A DNA stretch of 64,000 bases, from contig CAWCIY010000003.1 in assembly GCA_963795715.1 (NCBI GenBank), positions 496,001 to 560,000 of the forward strand, written 5' to 3'. The DNA comes from JAFEDN01 sp963795715. Lineage in GTDB: Bacteria > Pseudomonadota > Gammaproteobacteria > Coxiellales > Coxiellaceae. Below the pieces are notes generated by a model that did not search any database, had not been told where the DNA came from, and was given only the letters and a program-made list of their open reading frames with translations. Each line of letters starts with the position of its first letter. The first letter of the stretch is position 1. The position numbers were made by a program, and so were the translations under genes. Below, one piece after another: positions 1 to 9,036 of the stretch.

Positions 1-878
1 GTCAGTTTTTCCTCGGACTTCAAAATTTGCGTCATGCCCAAAATAGCATTCATGGGGGTGCGTATTTCATGACTGATGGTGGCTATGAAACTGGCTTTGG
101 CCCAATTAGCCGATTCCGCTTTTTCTTTAGCATAAATTAATTCCTTTTGTGTCCTTTTAAGTTCAGAAATATCTAGGGATGTGCCTATTATTCCAATGAC
201 ATTATTTTCTTCATCTTGCAATGGAGATTTGAAAGATAAATAAATTATTTCAACTTCATCATTTTTACTAATTTCTTCTACGACAAGAGTTTCTCCAGTA
301 GTTATGACCTTAAGATCATTTTTTCGTATTTGCTGTGCATCTTTTTTGGGCCACAATTCACTGTCTTTTTTACCGATGGCTTCTTCTGGAGTTAATTTTA
401 AGGTTTCACACCAAAATTTATTAACCCCTAAATAACGACCTTCTCGATCTTTCCAATAAATGAATCCAGGCGTTGAATCGATGATATTTTGTAGTAGCCG
501 ATTCACATTAGCAAATTCATTTATTGCTTTGTTAGTTTGAATATGCCAGTCGATTTGGTTTTCTATGGTGCCTAATAAAAGATAAGCTTTAGTTTTGCCT
601 CGATTGTCTTTAATTGCATGGGCTATAAATTTTACGGGCTTTGTTTTTTTTGGAAATTTAAAAGTGAAAGCTTGGCCATGCAAAAAAGCATTTTTTATTT
701 TCTTTGTTGAGAGTAGTCTAGCAATTAATACTTCTTTTGGTATATGCTGATAATCTGAGAAGTAGGCATATGCGACTGGGTTAATATCGATTATCTCCAG
801 AGATCGGGAAAGCAAAATTAAAATTTCATTGCTGTTTTCCCATAAAAACCGAGCCCAAGACGGAAGAATTTTTACCAT
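1..878 (-). CDS. PAS-domain sensor histidine kinase, N-terminal part (cut by window edge)
   Basis: The reverse strand reads open from an ATG at 878 to the window edge, about 292 codons. An AGGAG ribosome site lies just upstream of the ATG. A first PAS-like region covers roughly residues 1-120 and a second PAS/PAC segment roughly 130-240, ending in the typical GIIGTSLDIS-like strand. A linker then leads to a HisKA phospho-acceptor box, SHEIRTPMN, with the autophosphorylated histidine at residue 270. The ATP-binding domain lies outside the window. No transmembrane segment is visible, so the kinase is probably a cytosolic sensor or a hybrid kinase. It is divergent from the carbamoyltransferase at 926 across a 47-bp gap. 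The ligand and the partner regulator are unknown. Confidence 0.9.
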   Translation of the reverse strand, partial: MVKILPSWARFLWENSNEILILLSRSLEIIDINPVAYAYFSDYQHIPKEVLIARLLSTKKIKNAFLHGQAFTFKFPKKTKPVKFIAHAIKDNRGKTKAYLLLGTIENQIDWHIQTNKAINEFANVNRLLQNIIDSTPGFIYWKDREGRYLGVNKFWCETLKLTPEEAIGKKDSELWPKKDAQQIRKNDLKVITTGETLVVEEISKNDEVEIIYLSFKSPLQDEENNVIGIIGTSLDISELKRTQKELIYAKEKAESANWAKASFIATISHEIRTPMNAILGMTQILKSEEKL

Positions 879-925
879 GCTACTCTCCTAATCTAGTATT
901 ATAACCTTTAATATAGGGAACTCAA

Positions 926-2701
926 ATGAGTAAAAATAATTTTTTTATACTTGGTTATAGTGGATTAAATGACGCATTGGTTTTTAAAAAGGAATATTTT
1001 CGGGACTTAACCACACAAGAATGTCGCATCGCCCAAGGTTTTGATGCCGCGGCAGCTCTTTTTAATAACGGAAGGTTAATCGCAGCAGCAGAGGAAGAAC
1101 GATTTATTGCTTATAAACATACTGAAAAATTCCCCAAGAACGCCATTGAATTTTGTTTACAGCAAGCCGGAATAAAAATAACCGAAGTAGATGCGATTTG
1201 CCATAATTTTGATTATGGCGCCTATAAAGATTTTTTCCAACAAAATGAATATTGCCGGGGGTATTACCAAAAAGTAGCTGATCCTCGTTTACAACAAACC
1301 TATTTTAAAGCACATTGGCCGGAGCTTAGTGTAGAAAATCTCTTTTTCCCCGTGAAACATCATTTTGCTCATGCCGCCAGCTCATTTTATCCCAGCGGTT
1401 TTAATGAAGCTTTGGTTCTGGTTGCAGATGGAATGGGCGAGTTAGACAGTATTTCAATTTTCAATGGTAATAATAATCACTTAACATTACTGGAACATTA
1501 CAACGTTTTTAGTTCCTTAGGGATGCTTTATTCGATGATTACCCGGCATCTTGGATTCACCATCAACAGTGGTGAAGGGAAAGTAATGGGATTAGCTCCT
1601 TATGGTAATCCAGATCGATTTGCCATGTTTTTTTCTGAATGTGTTCAATTAGTTGAAGAAGGAGAGATTTTTATATCCGGTTTTTTAAAGAATAAAACTT
1701 TATTAGAACGGGAAACTTACCGTGGTTTTAGCCAGTGGTTAGCAGAAAAAACTTTTCCTGCTCGTTTATCTGAACAACCTCTATTGCAACATCATAAAGA
1801 TTTAGCGGCCTCATTACAGCAAACTTTGAATAAAGCCTTGCTGCATTTATTAAATTATTGGCAAAAAAAAACGGGTCTAGGCCGATTGTGTTTTAGCGGC
1901 GGAGTGGCTTTAAACTGCACCGCCAATGGATTTATTTTTAAAAATAATTCTTTTGAAGATATTTATATACAACCCGCTGCAGGAGACGCTGGAACGGCTA
2001 TAGGCGCTGCTTTATACCACTGTCATCAAGTGTTGAATTTAAAGTGTGAAGAGACTCCGCAAGTCTTACCTTTATTTGGCCCAACACCTCAGTTAGACGT
2101 CTTGGATAAAAAATTACTGGGTCATGATTTAGAAATGGATGAGTTGATCGAAAAGGCTGCCACGTTATTGGCGCAAGGTAAAGTAATCGGCTGGGTTCAA
2201 GGCAAGATGGAATTTGGACCTAGAGCGCTTGGCAACAGAAGTATTTTGGCAGACCCAAGAGATCCAGGAATGAGAGATAAAATTAATAAAATGGTGAAAA
2301 AACGCGAAGCTTTTCGCCCATTTGCTCCTTCTGTAAAGTTAGAAAAAGCACATTTATTTTTTGAAATTCCAGAAAATAAAGCATTCCCAACCATGTTATT
2401 TACCGTGCCAGTTCGTGCTGAATATAAAGATCTTTTTCCGGCAATTACTCATGTGGATGGCACCGCTAGAATCCAAACTGTAGCGAAGAGCGAACATCCT
2501 TTATATTGGCGTTTAATAGATCAATTTGAAGCAAAAACTGGATGCCCTATGCTATTGAACACTTCTTTTAATATACGTGGCCAACCTATAGTAAGAGATG
2601 CTCAAGAGGCGATAAATACTTTTTTAAATATGAATATTGACGCCCTTTTTATCGAAAATAAATTCTTTGAAAAAATATTATCTATCAGCAATTCTCAATG
2701 A
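926..2701 (+). CDS. NodU/CmcH/TobZ-family O-carbamoyltransferase
   Basis: The 591-residue protein has the full length of the carbamoyltransferase family, which moves a carbamoyl group from carbamoyl phosphate, through a carbamoyl-adenylate, to a hydroxyl of sugars or natural products. The N-terminal Kae1-like half shows GFDAAAALF, an AEEERF motif and HHFAHAASSF, whose histidines are the metal/adenylate ligands, then VADGMGE and SGGVALNCTANG. The C-terminal half has KMEFGPRALGNRSIL, DPRD, FRPFAPSV and LLNTSFNIRGQPIV. Its stop overlaps an ATG (ATGA), but no credible gene uses that start. It is followed after about 160 bp by an NRPS-like gene on the same strand, so the two probably form one small biosynthetic unit. 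The acceptor is unknown. Confidence 0.93.
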   Translation: MSKNNFFILGYSGLNDALVFKKEYFRDLTTQECRIAQGFDAAAALFNNGRLIAAAEEERFIAYKHTEKFPKNAIEFCLQQAGIKITEVDAICHNFDYGAYKDFFQQNEYCRGYYQKVADPRLQQTYFKAHWPELSVENLFFPVKHHFAHAASSFYPSGFNEALVLVADGMGELDSISIFNGNNNHLTLLEHYNVFSSLGMLYSMITRHLGFTINSGEGKVMGLAPYGNPDRFAMFFSECVQLVEEGEIFISGFLKNKTLLERETYRGFSQWLAEKTFPARLSEQPLLQHHKDLAASLQQTLNKALLHLLNYWQKKTGLGRLCFSGGVALNCTANGFIFKNNSFEDIYIQPAAGDAGTAIGAALYHCHQVLNLKCEETPQVLPLFGPTPQLDVLDKKLLGHDLEMDELIEKAATLLAQGKVIGWVQGKMEFGPRALGNRSILADPRDPGMRDKINKMVKKREAFRPFAPSVKLEKAHLFFEIPENKAFPTMLFTVPVRAEYKDLFPAITHVDGTARIQTVAKSEHPLYWRLIDQFEAKTGCPMLLNTSFNIRGQPIVRDAQEAINTFLNMNIDALFIENKFFEKILSISNSQ

Positions 2702-2762
2702 ATTTTAACCCGATGGGGGGATCGCAAGAGGGAGAGAGCAGAGCGTTTCCCCCTTCATTCCG

Positions 2763-2827
2763 AGCATCGGCTCTGCCGAGCGCAGGATATAAACCAGGAA
2801 GCAATTATCGGCTTCGCCGAGAATTGC
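2763..2827. repeat. Two small hairpins between the carbamoyltransferase and NRPS-like genes
   Basis: The 162-bp gap between the two genes holds two inverted repeats. A CGGC-TCT-GCCG hairpin lies near 2768-2779. A longer one has GCAATTATCGGC at 2801-2812 pairing with GCCGAGAATTGC at 2816-2827 around a TTC loop. They resemble small dispersed intergenic palindromes. No poly-T tail follows, so termination is not indicated. Confidence 0.5.
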
Positions 2828-2863
2828 GGTATAATCCCGCTTATGTCGATGTGCAGGATCAGG

Positions 2864-5302
2864 ATGACCCAGACCATTCACAAAATATTTGAGGAAAACG
2901 TGAGGGCATTTCCGCACGCTACTGCTTTGGCTTTTAAAGATCAACAATGGACTTATCAGAAACTGAATCAAAAGGCTAATCAGCTAGCACATTTTTTAAA
3001 AAGATTATCATTGCGTGATGAGGCGCCCATTGGTGTTGCTCTACCTGTGGGTATAGATTTGATCATTACCTTGCTCGCTATTTTGAAATCAGGAGCTGCT
3101 TACCTGCCTATTGATCCGCGCACACCTGCTGAACAAGTCAGTTTTATATTACAAGACTGTGCCGCTGAAGCTTTAGTTACACAGAGGAGCTCCTATTCAC
3201 AATGGGAATTACAAAATTCTCCCAGGAATTTGTTTTTTTGGGAGCATTTGGAATTGGCCGCTGAAGCGGTGGAGAATCTAGATCTAGCTGATAATCCTAA
3301 TCAATTGGCTTATATTTGCTATACTTCTGGGTCCACTGGAGCACCCAAAGGCGTAATGATTGAGCACAAAGGCGTGGTGCGATTAGTCAAAGCCACAGAT
3401 TATATTGATATTCAACCCTGTGACAGGATAGCGCAAATCGCTAATATTTCATTTGATATTTCGGCATTTGAAATTTGGGGCGCCTTATTAAACGGAGCCG
3501 AATTAGTGTGTGTAGAACCGAATATTCTATTAAATCCCAGCGATTGCCAGACATTTTATCTGAATGAAAGGATTTCCATTACAAACGTACCCGCTAGGTT
3601 ATTTGATCAATGGGTTCAGGTTGTCCCCGCCTTGTTTTCAAAACTCAAATACTTGCTGATTGGTGGAGAACCCTTAAATCCGCAGATGGTTGCTTTGGTG
3701 ATGAATGGCGCGCAAGACCGCCCAGCACACATCATAAATGCTTACGGCCCAACAGAAAACGCTGTCTTCACTACCACTTATCCTATTCCAAATGATTTTG
3801 ATCCTCAAAAACCCATTCCTATTGGTAAGCCTATTGCCAATACTTCAGTGTATGTTTTTAATGAAGATTTGCAAAAAGTGCCCGTGGGTGTCCAAGGAGA
3901 ATTGTATGTTGGGGGCGATGGTTTAGCTAGAGGATACATCCAACGTGCTGATTTAAATAATACCGTTTTTATTATGAATCCATTTAATCCACAGGAGCGT
4001 TTATATCGCACGGGAGACATGGTTTATTGGCGTGAGGATGGAAATTTGGAATACGTCGGCCGTAGAGATTCACAAGTGAAAATTCGAGGTTTCCGCATAG
4101 AATTAGGTGCAATTGAAAATGTTTTGTTGTTGCACCCAGAAATCGCACAAGCGCTAGTACTCGCTATTGGCGCAGAATATGAAAAAAATCTCTGTGCTTA
4201 TTTAGTATCCAGAAATAATATAAAAGTATTGGACCGAATGGCAACAAAACAATGGTTGTCACAAAAACTACCTCCCTATGCAGTGCCGGAACAATATATC
4301 TTTTTAGAGAAAATTCCTTTGATAAATAACGGTAAAGCCGATCGAAAAAAACTATTATCAATGGCAGAGCAATCTTTTTTATTATCTAAGCAAGATTTGC
4401 CACAAAATAGAACTGAGGAAAAATTAGCAGCGATTTGGCAAAATTTATTTCCGGGCCAAAAAATCGGTAGAAATGATGACTTTTTTTCTTTGGGGGGATA
4501 TTCATTACTACTACTGCAACTGCAATATAAAATTGAAAAAACATTTCATATTTCCCTTACTTATGATGATTTGTTAACTAATGGTACCATAGCGAAGCAA
4601 GCCGAATTGATTGGAAGTAAGGCGCCATCCGATACTAAATCTTCAATCGTTTTACTTAGAAAAGTTGCAGATCTATCGCCTTTATTTTTATTGCCCCCGG
4701 TCAGTGGTATAGCTTCTTGCTTTGTGTTGTTAGCGAAACATTTGCAATCTCGGAGTATCTATGGGTTGCAAGATCCAAGTTTATTCCAGGGGAAAATTTT
4801 ATTTCGTAGTTTGGAAGAAATGGCTGAATATTTTTTAAAAATAATCAGTCAAATCCAGCCCCACGGGCCTTATATTTTGGCTGGTTATTCTTTTGGCGCT
4901 CATTTGGCGATAGAAATAGCGACACAATTAAAAGCTAAAAACGAAGCCATCGATTTTTTAGGACTGATAGATGGCTGGGCGAAATTTCCAGCCGGATATA
5001 GTTTACATAAGCGGTTTCAGAATCAAGAGCACTTATTGCAATCCAAATCTTGCCCGATTCTACCTGTGAAAGCAGTGTTATTTAAAGCGGAAAATGAAAA
5101 AGAATTTGCAGCTATTGCAGATGGTTTTAACCATTGGCGCTCTTATGCTCCTTTGGGTATAGAACGTGTTTTGGTTCCAGGAAATCACGAAACCATGTTA
5201 ATGGAGCCGAATGTCAGAAAATTGGCAAGCATTTTGCAAGAAAAGTTAAATGAGAAAAACTTCTTAGATAAATCCAACCAGACCCGGAATCTAATACTTT
5301 GA
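2864..5302 (+). CDS. Single-module NRPS-like enzyme: adenylation, carrier, thioesterase (A-T-TE)
   Basis: I chose the ATG at 2864 (812 residues) because AGGA lies 5 bases before it; the in-frame ATG at 2843 adds 7 residues and lacks a ribosome site. The adenylation domain (about 1-470) shows YTSGSTGAPKG near residue 152, FDISAFEIW, NAYGPTENAVF, YRTGDM, GRRDSQVKIRGFRIELG and NGKADRKKL, the standard core motifs. The carrier domain has FSLGGYSLL, with Ser547 as the phosphopantetheine site. The type I thioesterase has GYSFG with Ser676 and candidate partners Asp703 and His775. There is no condensation domain, so the protein should load one acid and release it by hydrolysis, cyclisation or transfer. 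The 3' end overlaps the convergent ddl gene by 12 bp. The substrate cannot be read with confidence. Confidence 0.9.
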   Translation: MTQTIHKIFEENVRAFPHATALAFKDQQWTYQKLNQKANQLAHFLKRLSLRDEAPIGVALPVGIDLIITLLAILKSGAAYLPIDPRTPAEQVSFILQDCAAEALVTQRSSYSQWELQNSPRNLFFWEHLELAAEAVENLDLADNPNQLAYICYTSGSTGAPKGVMIEHKGVVRLVKATDYIDIQPCDRIAQIANISFDISAFEIWGALLNGAELVCVEPNILLNPSDCQTFYLNERISITNVPARLFDQWVQVVPALFSKLKYLLIGGEPLNPQMVALVMNGAQDRPAHIINAYGPTENAVFTTTYPIPNDFDPQKPIPIGKPIANTSVYVFNEDLQKVPVGVQGELYVGGDGLARGYIQRADLNNTVFIMNPFNPQERLYRTGDMVYWREDGNLEYVGRRDSQVKIRGFRIELGAIENVLLLHPEIAQALVLAIGAEYEKNLCAYLVSRNNIKVLDRMATKQWLSQKLPPYAVPEQYIFLEKIPLINNGKADRKKLLSMAEQSFLLSKQDLPQNRTEEKLAAIWQNLFPGQKIGRNDDFFSLGGYSLLLLQLQYKIEKTFHISLTYDDLLTNGTIAKQAELIGSKAPSDTKSSIVLLRKVADLSPLFLLPPVSGIASCFVLLAKHLQSRSIYGLQDPSLFQGKILFRSLEEMAEYFLKIISQIQPHGPYILAGYSFGAHLAIEIATQLKAKNEAIDFLGLIDGWAKFPAGYSLHKRFQNQEHLLQSKSCPILPVKAVLFKAENEKEFAAIADGFNHWRSYAPLGIERVLVPGNHETMLMEPNVRKLASILQEKLNEKNFLDKSNQTRNLIL

Positions 5303-6241
5303 CCGGGCAACCGCCTGCTCTACCAACAAGCTCGCCAACGCGGCAAAAGAAATTCCAGCCGCTTTGGCGGCGTCCGGAAATAAACTGGTCGGTGTAAATC
5401 CTGGTATGGTATTCACTTCTAAGAGAATAGGCTCACCTTGTTTCGGAACCACAAAATCTACCCTTGATAAATCTCTACAACCTAAAGATTGATGCGCTAA
5501 AATCGCCACTTCTTGAACACGTTGATATTGTTGTTGCGGCAAAGGTGCTGGAATAATATGTTCACTTAAACCAGGAGTATACCGGTGTTTGTAATCGTAC
5601 CAAGTACCTGGTGGTGTTTTGATTTCAATAACCGGCAGCGCTTCCACGCTTTCACGTTCTAAAACAGCCACAGTAATTTCCGCACCGATAATTTTTTCTT
5701 CTACTAAAACTCTAGGCCCAAAACTTAAAGCAATTTCAATACCTTCTTGAATTTCCGTAGAGGTGGATGCAAAAGTAATTCCTAGACCGGAACCTTCGCA
5801 GGCAGGTTTAATTACGACCTGGTTTCCTAATGTTTTTAGAATTTCATCAGCGGCCTTCTTTAAATTATCTGCTTGGGTGACCACCTTGCTTTTGGCGACA
5901 GGGAGCCCATAAATTTGAAAAACTTGTTTGGCTAATATTTTATTCATAGCCAATGCCATGGCTTCCATTTGGCTGCCTACATAAGCATAACCACAAATAG
6001 ACAACAACCCTTGCAAATGGCCATCTTCACCCCACATACCATGTACCGCAGGAAAAACTACGTCAGGTTGGAGTTGCCGCAGATTTTGATCAATATGGTC
6101 ATCTAATTCGATCAGGTCCACGGATCGGTAATTTTCATGTAAAGCATTCATAATCCCTTGAGCGGTGGAACGTGAAACCTCGGCTTCCTTAGAAGGGCCG
6201 CCACAAATGACAGCAATTTTTAAAAAATGATTAATGTCCAT
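5291..6241 (-). CDS. ddl: D-alanine--D-alanine ligase (Ddl) family, ATP-grasp
   Basis: The 316-residue protein has normal Ddl length. Visible motifs are VICGGPSKEAEVSRS (D-Ala site glutamate region), HGMWGEDGHLQGLL, VGSQMEAMALAMNK, the ATP-grasp strand VIKPACEGSGLGIT and the metal-binding C-terminus RVDFVV...PILLEVNTIPGFTPTS. The enzyme would make D-Ala-D-Ala for peptidoglycan in the cytoplasm. In many gammaproteobacteria ddl sits in the murein/division cluster. Here it stands alone and converges on an NRPS-like gene, so recruitment as a dipeptide ligase for a small metabolite is possible, though the motifs favour ordinary Ddl. The usual SS of the P-loop-like region reads SG here. Confidence 0.92.
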   Translation of the reverse strand: MDINHFLKIAVICGGPSKEAEVSRSTAQGIMNALHENYRSVDLIELDDHIDQNLRQLQPDVVFPAVHGMWGEDGHLQGLLSICGYAYVGSQMEAMALAMNKILAKQVFQIYGLPVAKSKVVTQADNLKKAADEILKTLGNQVVIKPACEGSGLGITFASTSTEIQEGIEIALSFGPRVLVEEKIIGAEITVAVLERESVEALPVIEIKTPPGTWYDYKHRYTPGLSEHIIPAPLPQQQYQRVQEVAILAHQSLGCRDLSRVDFVVPKQGEPILLEVNTIPGFTPTSLFPDAAKAAGISFAALASLLVEQAVARSKY

Positions 6242-6345
6242 GGATAAATGCTAGCATGAGTTTTTGCGCTCGGCAATTGTTACGGTCCTCCAGATAAATA
6301 TTCGAACTTTAAGCATCCCGCTAGCCGTCCGTCTTGCAACGGTTA

Positions 6346-6373
6346 TTGAAACTGGAGGACTGTATGTTATAAT
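6346..6373 (+). promoter_or_regulatory. Likely sigma-70 promoter of tRNA-Arg
   Basis: TTGAAA at 6346-6351 and a perfect TATAAT at 6368-6373 are separated by 16 bases. The tRNA begins 37 bases after the -10 box, a normal leader distance. Confidence 0.65.
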
Positions 6374-6409
6374 CGTTATTCAAAAATCAGCCGAGATGGA
6401 AATTTTCTT

Positions 6410-6456
<47 letters not shown>

Positions 6457-6483
<27 letters not shown>

Positions 6484-6919
6484 TACTTCACCAAGTGTCA
6501 AGTGAGACTCAAGATTTCCTTTAATTTGCAGTAGATTTTCCTTCAATTGCTCGATTTCTTCGGTTGATAAATTCGCGAGAGCAATCGGACGCATGGTATC
6601 CATCATTTTATAAATTTTGGCAAGTACAAGTCCGGCATTGTTGAGTAATAAACAAGGAATTTGAACGTCTATCTTTAGAATCAGGACGTTTTTCAATTAA
6701 ATTTTCAGCGACTAATTTATCCAATGGGCGAATCAAATTTTGTGGCTCTATTTCTAATAGATTAGCAATTTCAATTTGAGTAGCGCCAGGCAGTCGTTCC
6801 ACATTAATAATAATTCGGCGCTCGATATTTGAAATTCCGATCAACTTGGTTTGGCTGTTTAATAACCGTCGCCACAAGAGTGCAGTATCGCAAATTAAAA
6901 ATTCAATATCATCATTCAT
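6457..6919 (-). pseudogene. MarR-family transcription regulator, frameshifted
   Basis: From ATG 6919 the protein reads as a MarR winged-helix regulator: GATQIEIANLLEIEPQN (recognition helix region), then LVAENLIEKRPDSKDRRS (the wing with the family DRR motif). The frame breaks near 6637, where one extra base after the LFITQQ codons leads to a stop. Dropping that base restores a normal dimerisation helix (AGLVLAKIYKMMD onward). The resumed frame runs antisense through the tRNA to a stop at 6457. The start overlaps the end of the DMT transporter by 8 bp, indicating translational coupling and a likely role as that exporter's regulator. Either a recent pseudogene or an assembly indel would explain the sequence. 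Confidence 0.8.
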
Positions 6920-7808
6920 GAATGCTGGCCGCCATAGGTTGGTGAGATTTCGAAAGTCCTTGAGCTTGAATAGTCAGCACCGCGCCAATCATGGTGATCA
7001 TCATACCGAACATTATAATAAGATTTAGTGCAGAATGCCAAATAATCCAGCCAATTAAAGCTGAAAAAATAATATTAAACAAATAAAGAGAAGCGACAGT
7101 TTGTGCGCTAACAAATTTAGCCGCATATACCAATGTAATCTGTACAATAAAGAATAATGCACCAATTCCTAATAAAACCAATAATTGGTATAAGGAAATC
7201 GAGTGCCAAAATGGCGCGGCAACAATAGCCGAAATGGGCACAGAAAATAAGAAATAATAAAAGGCACTGGTCAACGCTCCATCCGTTTTGGAAGTCTGAC
7301 GTATCAGCATGATCGAAGCAGCCATACAAATTGCCGCTCCCAAACCGAGCAAGGCGGCCATTTGGAAAACTTCACCATTGGGTCGCAATACCAAGGCCAC
7401 CCCAACAAAACCAATCAACAAGGGTAGCCATAAACGATGGTTGATCTTTTGTGACATAAACAGAAATCCCAGAATCGGCATCATCAGCGGAGCAGTGTTA
7501 GTCAGTAATGCCGCATCAACCAAAGGAATAAATTTCACGGCAGAAAATAAAAAATAGCTGATTCCTAAGCTGAACAGTGTTCTCACGATATGTATTTTTA
7601 TATTTTTTGTTTTCATGAGCTGTATTGCTCGCGCGCGCCCCTGCGCAAAGATTACTGGCAGAATCAGCACTAAGCAGACCATGCTTTGAATAAGCACAAT
7701 GACTGGAATTGGGATCTCGCCACCCAAACCCTTCACAATGGCTGTTTGGACGGCATAAACTAATGCGCTACTTAAGGTAAGAATGATGCCAATAACTGTT
7801 GCTTTCAT
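6912..7808 (-). CDS. DMT-superfamily transporter (EamA/RhaT-like), probable exporter
   Basis: The protein has 298 residues with about ten hydrophobic segments in two EamA repeats. The N-terminal half starts GIILTLSSALVYAVQTAIVK and the second half includes LLGLGAAICMAASIMLIRQ. The family exports amino acids, metabolites or drugs across the inner membrane. The 3' end overlaps the start of a MarR-type gene (ATGAATG), so the two were probably co-transcribed. The substrate cannot be told from the sequence. Confidence 0.88.
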   Translation of the reverse strand: MKATVIGIILTLSSALVYAVQTAIVKGLGGEIPIPVIVLIQSMVCLVLILPVIFAQGRARAIQLMKTKNIKIHIVRTLFSLGISYFLFSAVKFIPLVDAALLTNTAPLMMPILGFLFMSQKINHRLWLPLLIGFVGVALVLRPNGEVFQMAALLGLGAAICMAASIMLIRQTSKTDGALTSAFYYFLFSVPISAIVAAPFWHSISLYQLLVLLGIGALFFIVQITLVYAAKFVSAQTVASLYLFNIIFSALIGWIIWHSALNLIIMFGMMITMIGAVLTIQAQGLSKSHQPMAASIHE

Positions 7809-7852
7809 AATAATCTCAATTTATAATTAATATTGATAATAATATATCATTA

Positions 7853-8310
7853 TTATATAAAAAAATCAAGCCTATTCGACTTTAGAATGGCGTTAGCTGG
7901 TTGAAGTACTCCTTGTATATAGACCAAATGATGTTGAGTGGGAATAACGTACTGATTTATGACATAAAAACACGCACGAGCCAATTTATGTGCCACGGTT
8001 TTAATAGCCACCATTCGATTCGTTTTTTTTAATTTACGTTGATAATAGCTTTTGATTACCTCGTTATAGCGAATAGCAAAATTGGCCGCTTCTATGAACG
8101 CCCAACATAAATATTTGTTGCCATTTTTCTTATTGCCTTCTCCTTTTTTCTTGCCATTACTTTCTCGTTTACTATCTACCATACGGCAATAGGAGGCATA
8201 GTTCCCAACGCTTGGGAAGCGAGCAATTTCTCCTGTTTGTCGATTCCACGACCACGCTATCAATTTCTTCAAACTGCTGATACTCTCGCAGCACTGCTAT
8301 AGAATGGCTC
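7853..8310 (-). pseudogene. IS110/IS1111-type transposase remnant
   Basis: The reverse strand carries the C-terminal Transposase_20 part: GEIARFPSVGNYASYCRMVD, then KKGEGNKKNGNKYLCWAFIE, then VAIKTVAHKLARACFYV. Upstream, in another frame, is a short piece of the N-terminal DEDD domain (VLREYQQFEEIDSVVVEST). The segment between the two parts, including the central catalytic region, is deleted and the frame is broken. The same N-terminal piece occurs at about 13870-13920 on the plus strand. The remnant abuts an IS4-type fragment at about 8311. Confidence 0.85.
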
Positions 8311-8805
8311 TTAATGACTGATTTACCGGTCAATATACTTTTGAAGAAGCCTGTGAAAAAATACAATGGTATACCTGTCGTTGGCATAGGAATCTTTTTT
8401 AAAATATTAAAGAGCGGTTGCAGGATTGAAAAATTGCAACTCACCGATAAAAATTTTAGTGCTTGCTTAAGTTTTTACATGATTATTGCTTGGCGTATTT
8501 TATATGTTGTAATACTGGGTCGTTATTGTCCTGATATCTCCTGTGAATGTATTTTTAGCAAAGAAGAATGGCAAACTGCTTATGTAATCGTTCATAGAAA
8601 AAAACCGCCATTAAAACCACCGACACTGAATGACATGACACGAATGGTGGCCTCATTAGGGGGATATTTAAATCGTAAATCCGATCCCGAGCCAGGTGTT
8701 AAGACGATGTGGCTCGGATTTAGAAATCTACACGAACATATCAAGGCTAAAGAAGCTTTTGAGGTAGTTTATGGCACTACTTGTGGGTAATGATATGATC
8801 AGGAC
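8311..8805 (+). pseudogene. IS4/IS50 (Tn5-like) transposase, C-terminal fragment with right end
   Basis: An open frame of 158 codons from 8314 contains, from about 8395, the C-terminal part of a Tn5-like transposase: RIEKLQL, the helix MIIAWRILYVVILGRYCPD, the EEW box, VHRKKPPLKPPTLNDMTRMV, then a GGYLNRK...PGVKTMWLG tail. The catalytic N-terminal two thirds are missing here; the N-terminus appears at 13478. The stop lies inside the 37-bp inverted repeat at 8776-8812, whose inner part resembles the IS50 outside end (ACTTGTG...CAG). Confidence 0.82.
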
Positions 8806-8812
8806 TTGACCC
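8776..8812 (+). repeat. Left copy of a perfect 37-bp inverted repeat (IS4-type end)
   Basis: The 37 bases from ACTACTTGTGGG to CTTGACCC are the exact reverse complement of 13368-13404. The inner part resembles the terminal repeat of IS50-like elements, and the outer 11 bases match the GGGTCAAGTCC motif of the dispersed repeats at 22311, 34114 and 36051. Together the two copies bracket the 1419-residue gene. Confidence 0.9.
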
Positions 8813-8927
8813 CCTCCAATCACCGAGAATAGCTGACAATATATCAGAAGGGTTTGATAGATTATTATTTTGTGGCATTATGTATTTTTAATGGAATGTG
8901 CTTATCATTATGTGCTGCGAGAAAAGG

Positions 8928-8952
8928 CCAAGGGGTCTCTCTGACCCCCTGG
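8928..8952. terminator. Hairpin downstream of the 1419-residue gene
   Basis: CCAAGGGGTC and GACCCCCTGG pair 9 of 10 bases around a 5-base TCTCT loop, about 85 bases past the stop of the leftward gene at 9037. There is no strong U-tract, so it may be a repeat instead of a true terminator. The rest of 8813-9036 shows no gene. Confidence 0.4.
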
Positions 8953-9036
8953 CATGAATGGGTCTTCAGCGTGATGGTTTTTTTGGTTCATCATTTTGGA
9001 ATATAATCGCTTAAAACCTCCGGATGGAAACTCCAC

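Noticed and set aside
2698..2892. 64-codon frame starting in the ATGA overlap after the carbamoyltransferase
   Set aside because: It covers a stretch of small palindromes, has no recognisable content and overlaps the NRPS-like start; probably not a gene.
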